From the NCBI RefSeq assembly GCF_027359925.1, contig NZ_CP114767.1, positions 3,348,001-3,412,000 of the forward strand: DNA of 64,000 nt, given 5' to 3'. This DNA comes from Hymenobacter canadensis. GTDB taxonomy: Bacteria; Bacteroidota; Bacteroidia; Cytophagales; Hymenobacteraceae. The notes beneath the pieces are model-generated. The model had not been told where the DNA came from. It searched no databases and worked only from the letters and a program-made list of their open reading frames with translations. How positions within the stretch are numbered: the first letter of the stretch is position 1; the number at the start of each line of letters is the position of its first letter. A program made the position numbers and the translations under genes. Below, piece by piece: positions 44,851 to 52,812 of this stretch.

Positions 44851-45711
44851 ATGATGCGCACCATCAAGCAGCAGCACCGCGCCGTCAGCGCCCACATTGC
44901 CGACCTGGTTACCTACCGGGCCCTGCCCACGGAGGCCGTCGAGCACCTCGACCCGTTCCTGTTTCTCAACCACCACGGCCCCCAGACCTACCCGGCCCGC
45001 AACCACGGCCTCCCCTTCGGCCCGCACCCCCACCGCGGCTTCGAGACGGTGACCTTCATTCTGGACGGCGACATCATGCATCAGGACAGCGGCGGGCACC
45101 AGAGCGTTATCGGGCCGGGCGGCATTCAGTGGATGACGGCCGGCAGCGGCCTGATTCACTCGGAAATATCGTCCGACGAGTTCAAGCAAACCGGCGGCCC
45201 GCTGGAGATTCTGCAGTTGTGGGTGAACCTGCCCGCCCAGCACAAAATGACCGCGCCGCACTACGTGGGCTTGCAGGAACCGCAAATTCCGACGGTGGCG
45301 CTGGACGAGGGCCGCGTGCAGGTGCACGCCGTTTCGGGCAATTGGGCCGGCACCGAGGGCGCCGTGCAGCCTCTCACGGATATGCAGCTGGCCACCATCA
45401 ACTTCCAACAGGGCGGGCAGCTGGCCCTCACCATTCCGGCCGAGCGCACCATTTTCTGCTACGTTATCCGGGGCAGCCTGCGCATCAACGGGCAGGAAGC
45501 CGCGGCGCGGCAGCTGGTGGAGTTCAACTACGACGGCGACGAGTTCCGGGCCGAGGCCCTCACCGACGATGCCGTGCTGCTGCTCGGTCACGCCGTGCCC
45601 TTTCAGGAGCCCATTCTGGCCCACGGGCCCTTCGTGATGAACACCGAGGCCGAAATCCGCCAGGCCTACCAGGACTATCAGGCGGGCAAGTTCGGCGTCT
45701 GGAAGGGGTAG
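44851..45711 (+). CDS. Pirin family protein
   Basis: 286 residues, typical pirin length. The N-terminal cupin has the metal-ligand set FGPHPHRGFETVTFILDGDI and HQDSGGHQSVIGPGGIQWMT, then GSGLIHSE. The C-terminal cupin begins near LTIPAERTIFCYVIRGSLRI. Bacterial pirins are Fe-binding cupins, some with quercetinase activity. The divergent OYE reductase suggests a role with electrophile or flavonoid-type compounds, but this is inference from position. Confidence 0.94.
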   Translation: MMRTIKQQHRAVSAHIADLVTYRALPTEAVEHLDPFLFLNHHGPQTYPARNHGLPFGPHPHRGFETVTFILDGDIMHQDSGGHQSVIGPGGIQWMTAGSGLIHSEISSDEFKQTGGPLEILQLWVNLPAQHKMTAPHYVGLQEPQIPTVALDEGRVQVHAVSGNWAGTEGAVQPLTDMQLATINFQQGGQLALTIPAERTIFCYVIRGSLRINGQEAAARQLVEFNYDGDEFRAEALTDDAVLLLGHAVPFQEPILAHGPFVMNTEAEIRQAYQDYQAGKFGVWKG

Positions 45712-45887
45712 CCCCGGCTAGGCAGGCCCAAGTTCTGCGAAATACACTGGCTATCAGGGTTCAGCCTAAAATTTTCTGCGGCTATCTGTAAGGTAAATCC
45801 GGCTTTCATTCGTCTGCCAGACAGCAGCGGGGCGGGGCCGCCACCAGCCGGGCGGCCCCACCCCGTTACCGGATTTTGCCGGAACGA

Positions 45888-45918
45888 TTGTCCACAACCA
45901 TTTTCCTTCGTACATTTG
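45888..45918 (+). promoter_or_regulatory. Promoter of the Rrf2-family gene
   Basis: TTG (45888-45890), 20 bases, TACATTTG (45911-45918): a full match to the Bacteroidota consensus TTG-N19-21-TAnnTTTG, 26 bases before the start codon. Confidence 0.85.
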
Positions 45919-45922
45919 CAAC

Positions 45923-45934
45923 CGAATCAGTTAC
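45923..45934 (+). promoter_or_regulatory. Possible Rrf2 operator half-site
   Basis: CGAATCAGTTAC directly follows the promoter and resembles the right half of the dyad at 46423-46439 (AGATTAGTTAC). The position suits autorepression. Confidence 0.4.
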
Positions 45935-45944
45935 ACTTATTTTC

Positions 45945-46397
45945 ATGAACACTCGCTTCGCCGTCGCAACGCATATCCTGGCTTTCCTGGCGCACAGCTC
46001 GGGGCAGCCGGTATCGTCGGAGGTGCTGGCGGGTAGCGCGGGCACCCATCCGGTGGTGGTGCGCCGCCTGATGAGCACGCTCCGCAACGCCGGCCTGGTC
46101 CGCACCCAGCTGGGTGCCGGCGGCGGCGCGCTGCTGGCCCGCTCCCCCGAGAGCATTTCATTGCTCGACGTGTACGAAGCCATGCAGGAGCCGGAGCCCG
46201 ACCTATTTGCCGTGAACAGCACCAAGCCGAACACGCACTGCAACCTGGGCCGGGTGATGCAGCACACGCTCGAAGACCTGCTGGGCAGCGCCGAGCAAGC
46301 CATGCGGCAGGCCCTGGCGGCTGTGTCGGTGGCGCAGCTGATGCAGGAGCTGGCCACCCGGCTCCCGCCCGACTGCGGCTGCCCGGGCACTACTTGA
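45945..46397 (+). CDS. Rrf2 family transcriptional regulator
   Basis: 150 residues from ATG 45945. The winged helix of Rrf2 proteins: MNTRFAVATHILAFLAHSSG, SEVLAGSAGTHPVVVRRLMS (recognition helix), GLVRTQLGAGGGALLARSPE (wing), then SISLLDVYEAMQ. Cysteines are few: one in THCNLG and two at the end (DCGCPG), not the usual three-Cys Fe-S cluster pattern of IscR or NsrR. It is more like the YwnA group, which senses by other means. Probably autoregulated and controls the following gene. Confidence 0.9.
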   Translation: MNTRFAVATHILAFLAHSSGQPVSSEVLAGSAGTHPVVVRRLMSTLRNAGLVRTQLGAGGGALLARSPESISLLDVYEAMQEPEPDLFAVNSTKPNTHCNLGRVMQHTLEDLLGSAEQAMRQALAAVSVAQLMQELATRLPPDCGCPGTT

Positions 46398-46422
46398 GCA
46401 CGTTTTTTCCGGGTACTTAACT

Positions 46423-46439
46423 GTAACCAGATTAGTTAC
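46423..46439 (+). promoter_or_regulatory. Dyad GTAAC-N7-GTTAC upstream of the membrane-fusion-like gene
   Basis: GTAACCAGATTAGTTAC is a 5+7+5 inverted repeat lying 78 bases before the 46517 start and just after the Rrf2 gene. Its right half resembles a site at the Rrf2 promoter, so it is a candidate Rrf2 binding site. Confidence 0.45.
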
Positions 46440-46516
46440 CAACTCCTTTTTTTGCCCCACGCTTTTCCTCGTCGCGCACCCAAGCAGTTTTCTGCGTCTG
46501 CCGACAGCCCTCCTAT

Positions 46517-47110
46517 ATGAACAAGTTTGTTGGAATGGCTTCCGTCATTCTGCTCGGCGCTCTTGGCGTGCTGGCCCTTTGGCTCAGCCGCCTGCCCGAT
46601 GCCCCCACGCCCGATTCGTCTACCCTCACGGCCTACCTGAGCACGCCGCAACCGGCCGCCCAGCCCACCGTCCCGGCTGGGGTGGCCGTGCCCGCCACCG
46701 TAGCCGGGCGGGTCTGGGAAGTGTATTTCACCGAAGGCCAGCACGTGCGCAAAGGCCAGCTTTTGCTGAAGGTCGCGCAGAAGCTGGTGTCGGCTGAGCA
46801 CCACCGCCTGCAGCAGCAGCTCACCCGCCAACAACTGCGGCAGACAACCCTGACGGGGCAGCAGCCGGCGGCGCCGGCCACCGAGCTGGCGGCTGCCGCG
46901 GCCCTCGTGGCCGCTACCGGGCAGCAGCTGGCCGCGCTGCCCTCGCAGCTTAGCTTCCAGTTCGTGACGGCCCCGCACGACGGCGTGATGGTGCGCCGTA
47001 GCGTGGCTTCCGGCGACTACCTCAGCCTGGGGGACGCTATTGGCCAGCTGGCGCCGCTGCCCGCCACGCCCGCCGACGACACCACCCTGCTGCTTTCCAG
47101 CGCCAACTAA
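46517..47110 (+). CDS. Membrane-fusion-like (biotinyl-lipoyl domain) protein
   Basis: 197 residues. One N-terminal membrane anchor (FVGMASVILLGALGVLALWL) is followed by a split lipoyl-like domain: GVAVPATVAGRVWEVYFTEG, then QHVRKGQLLLKVAQKLV, a helical hairpin (EHHRLQQQLTRQQLRQTTL ... ALVAATGQQLAALPSQ), and the second half QFVTAPHDGVMVRRSVASGD, then YLSLGDAIGQLA. This is a minimal HlyD/MFP layout lacking the beta-barrel domain, and no transporter or TolC gene is adjacent. It lies just behind the Rrf2 gene and ahead of an acyl carrier protein. Confidence 0.82.
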   Translation: MNKFVGMASVILLGALGVLALWLSRLPDAPTPDSSTLTAYLSTPQPAAQPTVPAGVAVPATVAGRVWEVYFTEGQHVRKGQLLLKVAQKLVSAEHHRLQQQLTRQQLRQTTLTGQQPAAPATELAAAAALVAATGQQLAALPSQLSFQFVTAPHDGVMVRRSVASGDYLSLGDAIGQLAPLPATPADDTTLLLSSAN

Positions 47111-47146
47111 CCCGCTCTTCCGCACCGCAACTTTTTACTCCCCCTT

Positions 47147-47398
47147 ATGCAACAGCTTACTCAATATCAGGTGGAACGCATGCTCCACCGCCAGCGCCGC
47201 AACCCGGCCCGGCCCCTCACGCCCGCCACCCGCCTCGTCCACGACCTGGGCTTCGATTCCGTTGACGTCGTGGAGCTTACCCTGAACCTGGAAAGCCGCT
47301 TCCACATCGAAATACCCGATGCCGAGCTGGAAGAGCTGCACACGGTGCAGGACGTGCTCAACTGCGTAGATCTGCACTTTTCGCCGCCGGCCGCCTAG
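47147..47398 (+). CDS. Orphan acyl carrier protein
   Basis: 83 residues. The phosphopantetheine site is GFDSVDVVEL (Ser38), followed by the helix ESRFHIEIPDAELEELHTVQ and DVLNCV, as in ACPs. The N-terminal part is unusually basic (MLHRQRRNPARPL). It lacks neighbouring fatty-acid or polyketide genes. The 36-base gap from the membrane-fusion-like gene suggests co-transcription, so it may serve a specialised acyl transfer rather than bulk fatty-acid synthesis. Confidence 0.9.
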   Translation: MQQLTQYQVERMLHRQRRNPARPLTPATRLVHDLGFDSVDVVELTLNLESRFHIEIPDAELEELHTVQDVLNCVDLHFSPPAA

Positions 47399-47464
47399 CC
47401 CAGCGGCACTTTTGCGGGCCCGGCAGCTTGCGTATCTTGCACGCCGTACTGCTGCCCTACTACT

Positions 47465-47911
47465 ATGCCTGCTTTCCACGATGATGTGCAGCACTCCCTG
47501 ACGGAAGCGGGCTGGTTTGTCGGGCGCGCCGTGTCTACGGCCGCCTATCAGCAGGATACTTTGCAGCGGCAGCTTGCCTGGCTTCCGGCCGCCGATGCAT
47601 TTCTGCGCGAGTACGGGGGGCTGCACTGCTACTTCACGCGCCAGGATCAGAGCATCACCCGCATGCAGTTTGAAATCCGGCAGGCGGCCACTTTGCTGAA
47701 CATGGCCCAGCTGCACGACGAGTACGAACCGCGCGTGCCCGGCCGGCAGCTGAGTCTGGTAGGCCAGGCCTACACCGATCCGCTGTGCCTGCTGGTGGAT
47801 GCCCGCGGCACGTTCTACGGGGCCTGTGCAGAAGGCCTCTACCACATTGCCGACACGGTGCCGCTGGCGCTGGAGGCCATCATCCTGGACCTACCCTTTC
47901 GGGAGCTGTAG
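47465..47911 (+). CDS. SUKH-3 domain immunity-type protein
   Basis: 148 residues covering one SUKH-3 domain: SLTEAGWFVGRAVSTAAYQQ, AADAFLREYGGLHCYFTRQD, EIRQAATLLNMAQLHDEYEP, VGQAYTDPLCLLVDARGTFY and LEAIILDLPF. SUKH proteins are immunity factors against polymorphic or contact-dependent toxins. No toxin gene lies nearby, so this is an orphan, possibly neutralising toxins of competitors. A -7-like TATCTTGC lies at 47433-47440. Confidence 0.8.
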   Translation: MPAFHDDVQHSLTEAGWFVGRAVSTAAYQQDTLQRQLAWLPAADAFLREYGGLHCYFTRQDQSITRMQFEIRQAATLLNMAQLHDEYEPRVPGRQLSLVGQAYTDPLCLLVDARGTFYGACAEGLYHIADTVPLALEAIILDLPFREL

Positions 47912-47919
47912 CCGCGGCG

Positions 47920-48348
47920 CTACTGCCCGCTGGCGGCCGGCTGCACCTGCTGCAGCCAGTCCAACGCCTGCCGCTCGTCAGTAAACCGCTCCGCCACAAA
48001 GGGCTTGTCATCGAAGAAGCGGGCGGGCGGAAAGGCAGCATCGGCCTGCTGGTCGCGCAGGTGCACCGGCGGCAGCAGGTAGGCCAGGGCCGTGCGGCCA
48101 CCCAGCTGCCCCTGCAGGCGCGGCAGAAACTCCTGCACCATCCAGATGGCGCCTTCGCGGTCGGTGTTGTTGCGGCGGCGCGCATCTATCAGCCACTGGC
48201 GGCAGCGGTGCTGGGCGGCGGCCAGCAGCAGCAGCTCGTAGCCCTGCCGCATTTCTGCCAGCGAAATCACCCGCATCCAGCGTGCTACCAGCACCTGCAG
48301 GTCGGGGCGGTGCGAGAGGGCCAGGAAATCGGGGGTGTCAGAGAACAT
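47920..48348 (-). CDS. STAS-like protein of a local three-member family (copy 3)
   Basis: 142 residues from ATG at complement 48346-48348 (MFSDTPDFLALSHRPDLQVL). Shared family blocks: HRPDL, ARW, YELLLLAAAQHRCRQWLIDA, RRRNNTDREGAIWMVQEFLP, ALAYLLPPVHL, and C-terminal ERFTDERQALDWLQQ. Compared with copy 1 it keeps the WLIDxRRR turn but replaces DEGEA by DERQA. It converges on the SUKH-3 gene with an 8-base gap. Function unknown. Confidence 0.75.
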   Translation of the reverse strand: MFSDTPDFLALSHRPDLQVLVARWMRVISLAEMRQGYELLLLAAAQHRCRQWLIDARRRNNTDREGAIWMVQEFLPRLQGQLGGRTALAYLLPPVHLRDQQADAAFPPARFFDDKPFVAERFTDERQALDWLQQVQPAASGQ

Positions 48349-48459
48349 AAGCAAAACAACAGTCGGCAAAGGTAAATAGAGGATTTTACATATTACCCCC
48401 TTTCCAGCCCGACCGTGCGCCCGCCTTGGCTGGCGCACGGTAGCCTTGTATATTTCGCC

Positions 48460-49038
48460 ATGATTCCGCTCATCACACGTACTTCCCGCCTGACCATTCT
48501 GGCTGCCAGCCGCGCCCTGCTCACGGCTGAGCTGCACAAGCCCCAATATTTCCCGGTGCTACTGGGCGCGGCCCTGCCCGCCGACTGGCCTCCCGGAGAG
48601 TATGACGCCGAAGCCAGCCGGTATTTCCTGGCCCAACTGACGGCCGGGGGCCGGACGGCGGCGGGCTGGTACGGCTGGTACGCCATTCTGCGGGCCACCG
48701 AGCAGCACCCGGCCACCCTGGTAGGCGCGGGCGGCTTCTGGGGCCCGCCGGATGTCAACGGCACGGCCGAAATCGGCTACTCCATTGCGGCCGACTGGCG
48801 CGGGCAGGGTTTGGCCACCGAGCTGGTGGGCGGGTTAGTGCAGCAGGCGTCGCACACGGGCATGGTGCGCCGTCTGCTGGCGCACACGCTGCCCGGCAAC
48901 GAGGTTTCGCAGCGCGTGCTGCTCCGCAACGGCTTTACGCTGACCGACCCCGACACAGAAGGGCGCATGCGGTTCGAGCGGGCCGTGGAGCCGTCGGAGC
49001 CGCCCCAGGCGCAGGGCCAGGTTACCCCCATCAGCTAG
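48460..49038 (+). CDS. GNAT family N-acetyltransferase (RimJ/RimL type)
   Basis: 192 residues from ATG 48460 (MIPLITRTSRLTILAASRAL). The acetyl-CoA binding region is GYSIAADWRGQGLATELVGG (the QGLAT pyrophosphate loop), followed by the typical RimJ-like segment HTLPGNEVSQRVLLRNGFTL. Upstream parts bind the acceptor; it is probably an amino group on a protein or small molecule. A -7-like TATATTTC (48449-48456) lies three bases before the ATG, suggesting a leaderless mRNA. Its end overlaps the convergent ppk2 gene by 8 bases. Confidence 0.9.
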   Translation: MIPLITRTSRLTILAASRALLTAELHKPQYFPVLLGAALPADWPPGEYDAEASRYFLAQLTAGGRTAAGWYGWYAILRATEQHPATLVGAGGFWGPPDVNGTAEIGYSIAADWRGQGLATELVGGLVQQASHTGMVRRLLAHTLPGNEVSQRVLLRNGFTLTDPDTEGRMRFERAVEPSEPPQAQGQVTPIS

Positions 49039-49807
49039 CACGCTTGCGGGTGGCTTTGGGCTCGGGCAGCTGCGGGTTGAGGCGCAGGAGGGCGTCGCGC
49101 AGGGTGCGGGCCACCACGTAGGCCTTGTACCAGTTCTGGTCGGCGGGCACCAGGTGCCAGGGGCAGCTGGCTGGGCTGCAGTGCCGGAACACGTCTTCGT
49201 ACACGGCGCGGTACTGGGGCCACTGACGCGCCTTTTCCTCGTCGCCGGCCTCATACTTCCACTGCTTGTCGGGGTCGAGGGTGCGCTCCAGCAGCCGCTC
49301 CCGCTGCTCAGCTTCCGAGACGTGGAGGTAGAACTTGAGCACGGTGGTATCGGCCTGCTGCAGCAGCTTCTCGAAGTTGTTGATGGCCACAAACCGGCGC
49401 TTGGCTTCCTCCGCGCTTATCATGCCCTGCACCCGCGTGATGAGCACGTCCTCGTAGTGGGAGCGGTTGAAGACCTGCAGCATGCCACGGCGCGGCGCCT
49501 GCTGGTGCACGCGCCACAGAAAATCGTGCGCCAGCTCTTCTTCGGTTGGCTCCTTAAACGAATGCACCTGCACGCCCTGCGGATTGAGGCCGCTGAACAC
49601 CCGTCGGATCAGGCCGTCTTTGCCGCTGGCATCCATGCCCTGCAGAATAACCAGCACGCTGTGGCGGTTTTCGGCGTAGAGGCGGTACTGCAGCTCAATC
49701 AGCTCCTGCCGGATGCGTTTCAGCTCGCGCAGCGTGTGCTCTTTGTGGAACTCCACGGGGGCGCGGCTGGGCAGTTTGGTGAGGTCGGGGGTGGTGGATT
49801 TGCGCAT
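49031..49807 (-). CDS. Polyphosphate kinase 2 family protein
   Basis: 258 residues, single-domain PPK2. Walker A VILQGMDASGKDGLIRRVFS (residues 53-72), lid and substrate region GVQVHSFKEPTEEELAHDFL, Walker B VFNRSHYEDVL, and the conserved WYKAYVVARTLRDAL near the end. It transfers phosphate between polyphosphate and nucleotides, probably phosphorylating NDP or NMP at the expense of polyP. It shares its 3' end with the GNAT gene. The 290 bases to the Hsp20 gene hold a small hairpin (GCAGCCATTATGGCTGC near 50010) and no gene. Confidence 0.93.
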   Translation of the reverse strand: MRKSTTPDLTKLPSRAPVEFHKEHTLRELKRIRQELIELQYRLYAENRHSVLVILQGMDASGKDGLIRRVFSGLNPQGVQVHSFKEPTEEELAHDFLWRVHQQAPRRGMLQVFNRSHYEDVLITRVQGMISAEEAKRRFVAINNFEKLLQQADTTVLKFYLHVSEAEQRERLLERTLDPDKQWKYEAGDEEKARQWPQYRAVYEDVFRHCSPASCPWHLVPADQNWYKAYVVARTLRDALLRLNPQLPEPKATRKRAS

Positions 49808-50097
49808 AGTAGCCGTAGTATACGCAGCATCCTCGGCTTGCTACTTTCTGTGAGTCAGCTCTTTTGAGGCCTGCCCCTGTTGTGCGCCTCCTGCCAGGGC
49901 AGCTATTTGGAGCAGAATGCTGAATTGCCTGCTAACCCGGGGAACAACTGTCGCTTAAAGCGACAAATAGACATAAAATAACTCATTACCGACGCACAAG
50001 CAGCCATTATGGCTGCATTTCTTAATTTCAGCCCAGGATTCGCTGTTGGTACACGGTTTGCAATACCCTTATCGAACCTACCAATAGGAACCCAACC

Positions 50098-50481
50098 ATG
50101 AATCTGATTAGCCGAGAATTCATTCGTAACCTGGCCCCGCAACTTGATCTGCTCAACACGCTGGGTGGGGGCATCGCGCAGGCCCAGCTACAGGTGGACA
50201 AGCGGGAGCAGGGCGTACTGGTGCGGGTGTCAGCCCCGTCAGTGAGCCCCGAGAACATCCATGTGGTGCTCAACAACAACCGCCTGACGGTGATGGCCGA
50301 GTACCGCCATCAGCCTGAGGACAAGCTGGCCGCGCCGCTCTTCACGCGCGTGCTCGACCTGCCCGCCAACCTCGACCTGACGCGGATTGATGCCGTGCAC
50401 GAGGAAGGCGAGCTGCGCATCCGGATTCCATACCAGAACCCGGCCGACCAGCCCCGCGAAATCACCATCAAGCAGCGCTAA
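50098..50481 (+). CDS. Hsp20/alpha-crystallin small heat shock protein
   Basis: 127 residues. A short N-terminal arm (MNLISREFIRNLAPQLDLLN) precedes an alpha-crystallin domain: QVDKREQGVLVRVSAPSVSP, ENIHVVLNNNRLTVMAEY, PLFTRVLDLPANLDLTRIDA and EEGELRIRIPYQNP. The C-terminal tail lacks a clear IxI motif (ITIKQR may serve). It is an ATP-independent holdase forming oligomers under stress. A terminator follows about 50 bases after the stop. Confidence 0.93.
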   Translation: MNLISREFIRNLAPQLDLLNTLGGGIAQAQLQVDKREQGVLVRVSAPSVSPENIHVVLNNNRLTVMAEYRHQPEDKLAAPLFTRVLDLPANLDLTRIDAVHEEGELRIRIPYQNPADQPREITIKQR

Positions 50482-50531
50482 GCGGCGCCTGCCTTCTATA
50501 TAGCCGGGACCGACCGGCGCCATGTTTCACC

Positions 50532-50558
50532 AGCCACTGCGCCCGCAGTGGCTTTTTT
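50532..50558 (+). terminator. Rho-independent terminator after the Hsp20 gene
   Basis: AGCCACTGC, loop GCCC, GCAGTGGCT, then TTTTT: a textbook intrinsic terminator. Confidence 0.93.
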
Positions 50559-50594
50559 ATTGCCCTCCGGGGCCGGGCGGCCCGGCTGGCGGTA

Positions 50595-50918
50595 TCAGCT
50601 CATCAGCACAAACACCAGCACGAAGCCCATCAGCAGCGACAGGTAGAACCAACCCATTACCAACCCGCGGTAGCGGCGGGGCAGCCGGTTGCTCAGCACC
50701 AGCACGGCCACCACCACCAGCACCAGGTGCAGCAGCAGAAACAGCACGGCCTTCACCCAGTTGGGCACAATGGTGTTTTCGGGCTGAAACTGGTCGGGCC
50801 GGCCCAGCGGCGACGTTATCCAGCGCAGCAGGTAGTAGGCTACCACCTCAAACACCACAAAGCCGGCCGCCCCCGCCACCTGTGCCTGCCCACTCGTTTT
50901 CTGCGTTACGTCGGCCAT
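50595..50918 (-). CDS. Small membrane protein, 107 residues
   Basis: Starts MADVTQKTSGQAQVAGAAGF. Three hydrophobic segments: AGFVVFEVVAYYLLRWI, WVKAVLFLLLHLVLVVVAVLVL and LVMGWFYLSLLMGFVLVFVLM, with a polar loop PLGRPDQFQPENTIVP between the first two and a basic loop RLPRRYRG. It is an inner-membrane protein of unknown role. A word-array element lies upstream of its start, so its promoter would have to be inside or next to that element. Confidence 0.7.
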   Translation of the reverse strand: MADVTQKTSGQAQVAGAAGFVVFEVVAYYLLRWITSPLGRPDQFQPENTIVPNWVKAVLFLLLHLVLVVVAVLVLSNRLPRRYRGLVMGWFYLSLLMGFVLVFVLMS

Positions 50919-50936
50919 TTTTACTTGGGGTGAATT

Positions 50937-51084
50937 TTGGTGATGAAGTGATGAAGTAAGAACGTCATTCCGAGCCTGCGAGGAATCTCGCGTGCTGATG
51001 TTGCCAAAGTAATTCAGTCGTCAGCAAGCGAGATGCTCCGCTCTGCATGACGTGCTAACCTCATCATCCCATCACCTCATCACT
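50937..51084. repeat. Composite inverted element (TGATGAAG words plus GTCATTCCGAG hairpin)
   Basis: The left side is TTTGGTGATGAAGTGATGAAG, then AACGTCATTCCGAGCCTGCG and AGGAATCTCGCGTGCTGATG. The right side is CGAGATGCTCCGCTCTGC, then ATGACG, then CCTCATCATCCCATCACCTC. The layout matches the element at 14735-15003. The stop codon of the VF530 gene (TAG, complement 51083-51085) is at the right edge. Confidence 0.85.
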
Positions 51085-51346
51085 ATTTACCAGCCACCTC
51101 CGCGCTGCGGGTGCGGATGTAGAGCTCTTCTACTTTGGCGCGGGCCCAGGGCGTGCGGCGCAGAAAAGCCAGCGCCGACTTGGCACTAGGGTTCACGGCA
51201 AAGCAGTTCATGCGCAGCCGCTCATCGAGGCCGGGCCAGCCGTAGCGGGCCTGCAGGTAGTCGATGATGGAAGCCAGCGTGACGCCGTGCAGCTCACGGA
51301 TGAGGTGGCCGTTTTCGTCGCGAGCATCAATGGGGGCAGAAGACAT
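51083..51346 (-). CDS. VF530 family DNA-binding protein
   Basis: 87 residues from ATG at complement 51344-51346. VF530 (DUF2132) hallmarks: LHGVTLASIIDYLQARYGWP, GLDERLRMNCFAVNPSAKSA, and LAFLRRTPWARAKVEELYI, a small all-helical protein of the family reported to bind DNA. The open frame extends 25 codons further upstream but without protein-like sequence. It ends within the word array. Confidence 0.9.
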   Translation of the reverse strand: MSSAPIDARDENGHLIRELHGVTLASIIDYLQARYGWPGLDERLRMNCFAVNPSAKSALAFLRRTPWARAKVEELYIRTRSAEVAGK

Positions 51347-51452
51347 GGGGCAAAGGGCAATAAAGGTGCGGGGCGGCAAGTTCGCAAAAAACCAGCACGC
51401 CGGCTTTGCCCGCAAGGGCACTAGTTGCTTAGCTTACGGCGTTACTTTCGCC

Positions 51453-52289
51453 ATGACCCTGCTGATGAAACGCCCTGCTCCCGTTCCGCCGCGCCGCCGC
51501 CGGCGCCTGCCGCCCTGGCTGCGCTGGGCCGTGGCCGTGGCGCTGCTGGGCACGGTGGGGTTCTACCTCACGCACCAGCGCCAGATCAACCGCCACGTCC
51601 GCCTAGCCTGGGCCTCACTCATCAGCCGCCACCTCACGGGCCACGAAAAAACGCCCCTGCTCGACGGCTACTCCGTGCATGGCATCGACGTCTCGGCCTA
51701 CCAGGGGCGCATCAACTGGCCCGAGGTGGCCCGCCACGACGTGCAGTTCGCCTTCATCAAGGCCTCTGAGGGCGTGACGCTGCGCGACCAGCGCTTCCGG
51801 CGCAACTGGGAAGCCGCCCGCAAGGCCGGCGTGTACCGGGGCGCCTACCACTACTTCCAGCCCAACTACGACGGCGCCCGGCAGGCCAACCTGTTCACGC
51901 GCACCGTGCCCCTGGCTCCCGGCGACCTGCCGCCGGTGCTGGACGTAGAGCACGCCGAGTTTCACGACGTGGCCACCATGCGCCGCAACGTGGGCATCTG
52001 GCTGCGGCTGGTGGAGCGCCACTACGGCGTGCGCCCCATCCTCTACTCCAACTACAGCTTCTACAAGCGCCACCTGGCCGGCCACTTCGACAAATACCCG
52101 CTCTGGCTGGCGCACTACGAGGTGCCCGAGCCCCGGCTGCCCCGCGACAAGTGGATCATCTGGCAGCACTCCGACGAGGCCTACATTCCCGGCATCCGCG
52201 GCACCGTCGATTTCAACGTATTTCAGGGCAGCATCCAGACGCTGCTGGCCTTGCGCATTCCGCCCAGGTCTGGCCCGGCGCAGCCCTGA
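51453..52289 (+). CDS. GH25 family lysozyme-like muramidase
   Basis: 278 residues from ATG 51453. A very basic N-terminal stretch (PPRRRRRLPPWLRW) precedes one membrane anchor (AVAVALLGTVGFYLTHQ). The GH25 barrel follows: GIDVSAYQGRINWPEVARHD, FAFIKASEGVTLRD, GAYHYFQPN, VLDVEHAEFHD (catalytic Asp/Glu), PILYSNYSFYKRHL and IIWQHSD. It cleaves the glycan strand of peptidoglycan. A -7-like TACTTTCG (51443-51450) ends two bases before the ATG. The next gene also acts on peptidoglycan. Confidence 0.93.
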   Translation: MTLLMKRPAPVPPRRRRRLPPWLRWAVAVALLGTVGFYLTHQRQINRHVRLAWASLISRHLTGHEKTPLLDGYSVHGIDVSAYQGRINWPEVARHDVQFAFIKASEGVTLRDQRFRRNWEAARKAGVYRGAYHYFQPNYDGARQANLFTRTVPLAPGDLPPVLDVEHAEFHDVATMRRNVGIWLRLVERHYGVRPILYSNYSFYKRHLAGHFDKYPLWLAHYEVPEPRLPRDKWIIWQHSDEAYIPGIRGTVDFNVFQGSIQTLLALRIPPRSGPAQP

Positions 52290-52312
52290 GGGCGCATTGC
52301 CCGGGCCAGCCG

Positions 52313-52320
52313 TACCTTTG
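52313..52320 (+). promoter_or_regulatory. -7 element TACCTTTG of the rlpA-like gene
   Basis: An exact TAnnTTTG match ending five bases before the ATG at 52326, implying a very short or absent 5' leader. Confidence 0.6.
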
Positions 52321-52325
52321 CTGCC

Positions 52326-52733
52326 ATGACCCAACCCACATTTTCTTTCTTCCCCGGACTGCGCCAGCCGCTGGCTACCGGCCTGCTGCTGGCCTTGCTG
52401 GCTGCACTGGGCAGCTGCGCCGGCGGCGGCGCGGGCTTCACCCAAACCGGCCAGGCCTCCTACTACGCCGACAAGTTTGAGGGCCGCAAAACGGCCAGCG
52501 GCACCGTGTACCGCGGCGGCCAGCTCACGGCAGCCCACAACACGCTGCCCTTCGGCACGGTGGTGAAAGTCACGAACCCGCGCAGCAAAAAGTCCGTCAA
52601 GGTCACCGTCACGGACCGGGGCCCGCACGCCAAGGGCCGCATCATCGACCTGTCGAAGAAGGCCGCCCGCAAAATCGGCATCATCGACGCGGGCGTGGCC
52701 CCCGTGAAGCTGAAAGTAATCCGCAAAGGCTGA
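52326..52733 (+). CDS. RlpA-like septal ring lytic transglycosylase lipoprotein
   Basis: 135 residues. Lipoprotein signal ending AALGSC. The double-psi beta barrel of Rlp[41 protein letters not shown], and [20 protein letters not shown], with the catalytic Asp in TDRGP. There is no SPOR domain. It probably trims denuded glycan strands. -7 box TACCTTTG (52313-52320) lies five bases before the ATG, so the mRNA should be nearly leaderless and the gene separately transcribed from the GH25 gene 36 bases upstream. Confidence 0.92.
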   Translation: MTQPTFSFFPGLRQPLATGLLLALLAALGSCAGGGAGFTQTGQASYYADKFEGRKTASGTVYRGGQLTAAHNTLPFGTVVKVTNPRSKKSVKVTVTDRGPHAKGRIIDLSKKAARKIGIIDAGVAPVKLKVIRKG

Positions 52734-52812
52734 TGATGCTGCACCGCACACGGTGCAGCGTCAGGGCCTAGACGGCCCTTGCTGCTTTGTAATTCACTCC
52801 TCTGCTCTGCTT

